Source: Oceanidesulfovibrio marinus (GTDB lineage Bacteria; Desulfobacterota; Desulfovibrionia; Desulfovibrionales; Desulfovibrionaceae). Taken from it: a stretch of DNA of 64,000 nucleotides. The notes beneath the pieces are model-generated. The model ran no database searches. It was not told the origin of the DNA and was given only the letters and a program-made list of their open reading frames with translations. A program made the translations under genes and the position numbers. Shown here one piece after another: positions 61,087 to 64,000 of this stretch (its first letter is position 1; every line of letters begins with the position of its first letter). The stretch lies in contig NZ_CP039543.1 of assembly GCF_013085545.1 (NCBI RefSeq), positions 2,821,322 through 2,885,321 on the forward strand, in the 5' to 3' direction.

Positions 61087-61105
61087 TGTGATAATCATTT
61101 TCAAC
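61087..61105. promoter_or_regulatory. Fur box upstream of the HD-GYP gene
   Basis: Palindrome TGATAATCATTTTCA at 61089-61103 within a 19-bp site centred at 61096. TTGACT at 61082-61087 directly precedes it and could be the -35 element of the HD-GYP gene, so Fur binding would block this promoter. Confidence 0.75.
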
Positions 61106-61195
61106 TAGACATGGCCGTGAGGGCCGTTACAACGCGCTTCGCGGCACCATGAACTCCGGAGAGAAAACAGTGACACATGTTCAGGCAGGCTCGTG

Positions 61196-61984
61196 ATGGG
61201 CTATATCTTGACACTGAATCAACAAGAACCCGCAGGCGCCCAGGCGCCAGCCCTGAAGACCGGCCGGACCGTGTCGCAACGCGTGATTACGCCGCCGTGC
61301 AGCCCGCTCTGCCGGTCCATCCACCAATTTGCGGAGTCCCTGGGCAACGCCATGGACGCCAAGGACCACTGCACCAAAGACCACTCTGAGCAGGTCGCGG
61401 TCGTGGCCTACGGCTTGGCTCTGGAGCTCGGCTTCTCGCCCAAACGGGCCGGGGCCATCCACATTGCCGGCCACCTGCACGACATCGGCAAGATCGGTCT
61501 GCCGGATAGTATCTTGAGCAAGCCCGGCAAGCTGGACGAGCACGAGTGGGCCGAGGTGCGGCGGCATCCGGTCATCGGCGCGCAGATCGTCGCCCCGGTG
61601 GCGGCGCTCAACGGCGCGTCCGGCATCGCCGGCATGATTCTGCACCACCACGAACGCTGGGACGGCCGGGGCTACCCGGATGGTCTGGACGGCCGGGACA
61701 TTCCAGCCGGCGCACGCGTGCTCGCCGTTGCCGACTCGCTTTCGGCCATGGTGCAGGACAGGCCCTACCGGCCCGGCATGTCCATGGCCGACGCCCTTGA
61801 GGAGCTCTGGCATGCATCAGGCACCCAGCTCGACCCCAGCATGGTGGCGGCGTTTCTCGACATGGCCGACCGGGCCTTCCGTCCGGCAATGCCCAGAAAC
61901 GCCGCCGAAGCCATCGCCCTGCTTTCGCGCCTGCACGGGGCCCCGCCCGATGCACCGGACTCGATCTACGTGCCGCACTTGTGA
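61196..61984 (+). CDS. HD-GYP domain phosphodiesterase
   Basis: Predicted cyclic-di-GMP phosphodiesterase of 262 residues. HD-GYP motifs are complete: DHSEQVAVVAYGLA, HLHDIGKIGLPDSIL, HHHERWDGRGYPDGLDG, and VLAVADSLSAMVQDRPYRPG. No receiver or sensor domain; a short N-terminal extension of ~35 residues with a few Cys. An in-frame GTG just upstream (61193) is an alternative start. A short frame GTG...TGA (61170-61196) with GGAG upstream ends over the ATG as TGATG. Fur control suggests that c-di-GMP turnover follows iron. Confidence 0.92.
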   Translation: MGYILTLNQQEPAGAQAPALKTGRTVSQRVITPPCSPLCRSIHQFAESLGNAMDAKDHCTKDHSEQVAVVAYGLALELGFSPKRAGAIHIAGHLHDIGKIGLPDSILSKPGKLDEHEWAEVRRHPVIGAQIVAPVAALNGASGIAGMILHHHERWDGRGYPDGLDGRDIPAGARVLAVADSLSAMVQDRPYRPGMSMADALEELWHASGTQLDPSMVAAFLDMADRAFRPAMPRNAAEAIALLSRLHGAPPDAPDSIYVPHL

Positions 61985-62025
61985 TGCCCGGCATCGTGGC
62001 TACGCGCCCCATTCCTGAGAACTCC

Positions 62026-62108
62026 GTCCAGAATACTAGACACAAAAGTCAACGGCACAGACATGAAAGTCTGTGCCCCGTGTTCAATTGTGTCCAGAAA
62101 AATAGACA
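62026..62108. repeat. repeat element with nested hairpins
   Basis: Two 17-bp direct repeats (62026-62042 and 62092-62108, 15 of 17 identical, beginning GTCCAGAA and ending TAGACA) flank nested inverted repeats: outer GACACAA/TTGTGTC (62039-62045 with 62088-62094) and inner GGCACAGAC/GTCTGTGCC (62054-62062 with 62069-62077). Located between convergent HD-GYP and eutC genes. It may be a small mobile remnant or a bidirectional terminator. Confidence 0.55.
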
Positions 62109-62166
62109 AGAATCCGTGCCTCAGGCCCCCAGGGTTCGCGACGCCGCCGCGCGACCGGTTGCGGCG

Positions 62167-62958
62167 TCAGCCCTTCAGCGCCGGCTGGATACCGCTGTAC
62201 GGCAGGTAGTCCTGCGCCATCTTGTCCTTGAGCGCCACGCCCGATGTCTGCATGTGGAACGCCGTTTCCACCAGATAGGCCAGCTTCTGCACGGCGGCGT
62301 CGACAGTCATGCCGCCGGTGCGCACGTTGGAGATGCAGTTGCGCGACTCGTCCGTTGCGCCCGGCTTTGGCGCGTAGGTCATGTAAATGCCCATGGAGTT
62401 GGGCGAGCTCAGGCCCGGCCGTTCACCGATGAGGATGACCGAAAGCCTGGCCTTCAGAATGGCCGCGATCTCGTCGGCAATGGCCACACGGCCGTTCTCC
62501 ACCAGGCAGACCGGGGTCACGCGCAGCCCCACGTTGCGGCTGAGAATCAGGAAGGACTCCAGAAACGAGGCCGCATTCTCGTGGATGGCGCGGGAGGAGA
62601 GGCCGTCGCTGACCACGATACAGAGATCATACCCCTTGCTTTGCGATTCCAGACGCCTACGTGAATCGTCACTGAGCTTCCGCCCCTTGTCCGGCCGGGT
62701 GAGGTACTCGCTGCGGTCCTCCACGCTGCTTGCAAGCCGCAGACAGCTCCCCCCCAGAGCCTCGATCTCTCCGGCCAGCTCGTCAATATTGAAAGGGCTC
62801 CACACCGCATCCCGTGCCTGGGCGTGGGCCAGCTTGAAGGAAAGACTTTCCGAAAGCGGCAGGCTGCAGCCACAACGGCCCAGGCTGATCCGCGCATCCG
62901 TGAACCGCTTGAGCTCGCTCCACATGTCCGGCGTGACGTGCGATTGTTTCTTGGCCAT
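62167..62958 (-). CDS. eutC: ethanolamine ammonia-lyase small subunit
   Basis: Small subunit of the adenosylcobalamin-dependent enzyme that converts ethanolamine to acetaldehyde and ammonia, 263 residues. Typical sequence: ARISLGRCGCSLPLSE, LCIVVSDGLSSRAIHENA, VILIGERPGLSSPNSMGIYMTY, RNCISNVRTGGM. AGGAT lies before the ATG. It follows eutB by 35 bp. The C-terminus extends past SNVRTGGM by about 50 residues, as expected. Confidence 0.95.
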   Translation of the reverse strand: MAKKQSHVTPDMWSELKRFTDARISLGRCGCSLPLSESLSFKLAHAQARDAVWSPFNIDELAGEIEALGGSCLRLASSVEDRSEYLTRPDKGRKLSDDSRRRLESQSKGYDLCIVVSDGLSSRAIHENAASFLESFLILSRNVGLRVTPVCLVENGRVAIADEIAAILKARLSVILIGERPGLSSPNSMGIYMTYAPKPGATDESRNCISNVRTGGMTVDAAVQKLAYLVETAFHMQTSGVALKDKMAQDYLPYSGIQPALKG

Positions 62959-62993
62959 GCTTTATATCCTAAATATTCTGGTCTCTTAGCGCG

Positions 62994-64000
62994 TCAGTCA
63001 GTCGGCAGGTTCTCGGGCAGGGCCAGCAGCGTGTTGCCGCCCTCGATGGGCCGCAGGTTGCCCGTGGGGTCCAGCACGCCCGCTCGCTCCAGCCACTCGG
63101 CAAACTCCGGCGCCGGCTTCTTGCCCAGAAGCTTACGCAGATACGCCGCATCGTGGAACGATGTGGACTGGTAGTTGAGCATGATGTCGTCTGCACCGGG
63201 AATGCCCATGACATAATTGCAGCCGGCCGTCCCGAGCAGGGTCAAGAGCGCGTCCATGTCGTCCTGGTCGGCCTCGGCGTGGTTCGTGTAGCAGACGTCC
63301 ACACCCATGGGCAGCCCCAGGAGCTTGCCGCAGAAATGGTCCTCCAGGCCGGCGCGTATGATCTGTTTACCATTGAATAGGTACTCCGGTCCGATGAAGC
63401 CGACAACCGTATTCACCAGCAATGGCTTGAACTTTCTGGCCACGGCGTAGGTGCGGGCCTCGATGGTCTGCTGGTCCACGCCGCCGTGGGCGTTGGCCGA
63501 GAGCGCACTGCCCTGCCCTGTCTCGAAGTACATAACGTTTTCGCCAACAGTACCGCGATGTTGCGAGAGCGTGGCCTCGTACGCTTCCTGGAGCATGGCC
63601 AGGGAGATGCCGAAGCTGGTGTTGCCCTTCTCCGTGCCGGCAATGGACTGGAAGCAGAGGTCCACGGGCACGCCTTGCGCGATGGCCTCCATGGTGGTGG
63701 TCACGTGTGTCAGTACGCAGCTTTGCGTTGGGATTTCATGTCGTTGGATGATCATGTCGAGCATCCACAACAGCCGCGAGATGTTCTCCAGGTTGTCCGT
63801 GGCCGGGTTGATGCCGATGACCGCGTCGCCGCAGCCGTAGCACAAACCGTCCAGGGTGGAGGCGGCGATGCCTTCCAGGTCGTCGGTGGGGTGGTTGGGC
63901 TGCAGCCGCACCGAGAAATGGCCGGGCAGGCCGATGGTGTTGCGGAAGCGCGTAACCACCTCGCACTTGGAAGCCACGAGAATGAGATCCTGAAGCCGCA
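62994..64000 (-). CDS. eutB: ethanolamine ammonia-lyase large subunit (N-terminus off window)
   Basis: Catalytic subunit; 335 codons including stop are present and the frame is open to base 64000, so roughly the first quarter is missing. Recognisable parts: RLQDLILVASKCEVVTRF at the edge, GLCYGCGDAVIGINPATDN, PVDLCFQSIAGTEKGNTSFG, FETGQGSALSANAHGGVDQQ, and HAEADQDDMDALL, MGIPGADDIMLNYQSTSFHD. Acts with eutC in the cytoplasm or a microcompartment; shell genes are not in the window. Confidence 0.96.
   Translation of the reverse strand, partial: RLQDLILVASKCEVVTRFRNTIGLPGHFSVRLQPNHPTDDLEGIAASTLDGLCYGCGDAVIGINPATDNLENISRLLWMLDMIIQRHEIPTQSCVLTHVTTTMEAIAQGVPVDLCFQSIAGTEKGNTSFGISLAMLQEAYEATLSQHRGTVGENVMYFETGQGSALSANAHGGVDQQTIEARTYAVARKFKPLLVNTVVGFIGPEYLFNGKQIIRAGLEDHFCGKLLGLPMGVDVCYTNHAEADQDDMDALLTLLGTAGCNYVMGIPGADDIMLNYQSTSFHDAAYLRKLLGKKPAPEFAEWLERAGVLDPTGNLRPIEGGNTLLALPENLPTD

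Overview
The window looks like a chromosomal segment from a GC-rich, motile, anaerobic deltaproteobacterium of the Desulfovibrio type (Desulfobacterota). This rests on the flagellar gene order fliR-flhB-flhA-flhF-flhG-fliA, several sigma-54 response regulators, a feoA-feoA-feoB iron operon, an anaerobic sulfatase maturase, ethanolamine ammonia-lyase and an unusual set of PEP-synthase-like paralogs. It is inference from content, not from a marker gene. I see no rRNA, tRNA or CRISPR array.

Layout. 1-3.1 kb: HtrA protease (3' end outside the window), a heavy-metal-binding domain protein, a homocysteine S-methyltransferase family protein and a RuvC-like protein. 3.3-6.4 kb: Fur-type feoA-feoA-feoB operon. 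6.6-8.5 kb: membrane-anchored nucleotide-sugar dehydratase. 8.6-17.8 kb: flagellar export/FlhF/FlhG/FliA operon ending in three poorly known proteins. 17.85-19.06 kb: complete IS481-family element with a 7-bp target duplication, next to an AT-rich foreign-looking dGTPase gene (19.1-20.5 kb). 20.7-25.5 kb: rhodanese, a large membrane spermidine-synthase-like protein, a secreted isoaspartyl methyltransferase and a metallophosphatase.

25.5-38.9 kb is the most unusual part. One seven-gene operon (UspA-like, TauE/SafE permease, TIGR02186-like membrane protein, then three PEP/pyruvate-binding paralogs with a receiver protein between the first two) is divergent from a histidine kinase/sigma-54 regulator pair and a small 54-residue protein. 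Copies of a GTTTCA-N3-TGAAAC palindrome lie upstream of sigma-54-like promoters at both ends, so the pair probably controls the operon and the small gene. The three paralogs carry an ATP-grasp domain (decayed in one), the phosphohistidine swivel domain, and, instead of the PEP/pyruvate barrel, a shared C-terminal domain that I do not recognise.

39.5-50 kb: a compact chemosensory operon (receiver-like protein, MCP, CheW, STAS, CheA) downstream of a multi-PAS hybrid kinase and a sigma-54 regulator, with three copies of a TGTCCC-N7-GGAACA-like dyad in the gap. 50.3-51.3 kb: ribbon-helix-helix protein and DJ-1/PfpI protein. 51.5-56 kb: choline-O-sulfate module (binding protein, sulfatase maturase, choline sulfatase, IclR regulator). 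56.2-59.1 kb: PAP2 phosphatase, Na+/H+ antiporter, YrhK-like protein. 59.3-62 kb: Cys-rich DUF2325 protein and a divergent HD-GYP protein, separated by two Fur boxes. 62-64 kb: eutC and the 3' part of eutB.
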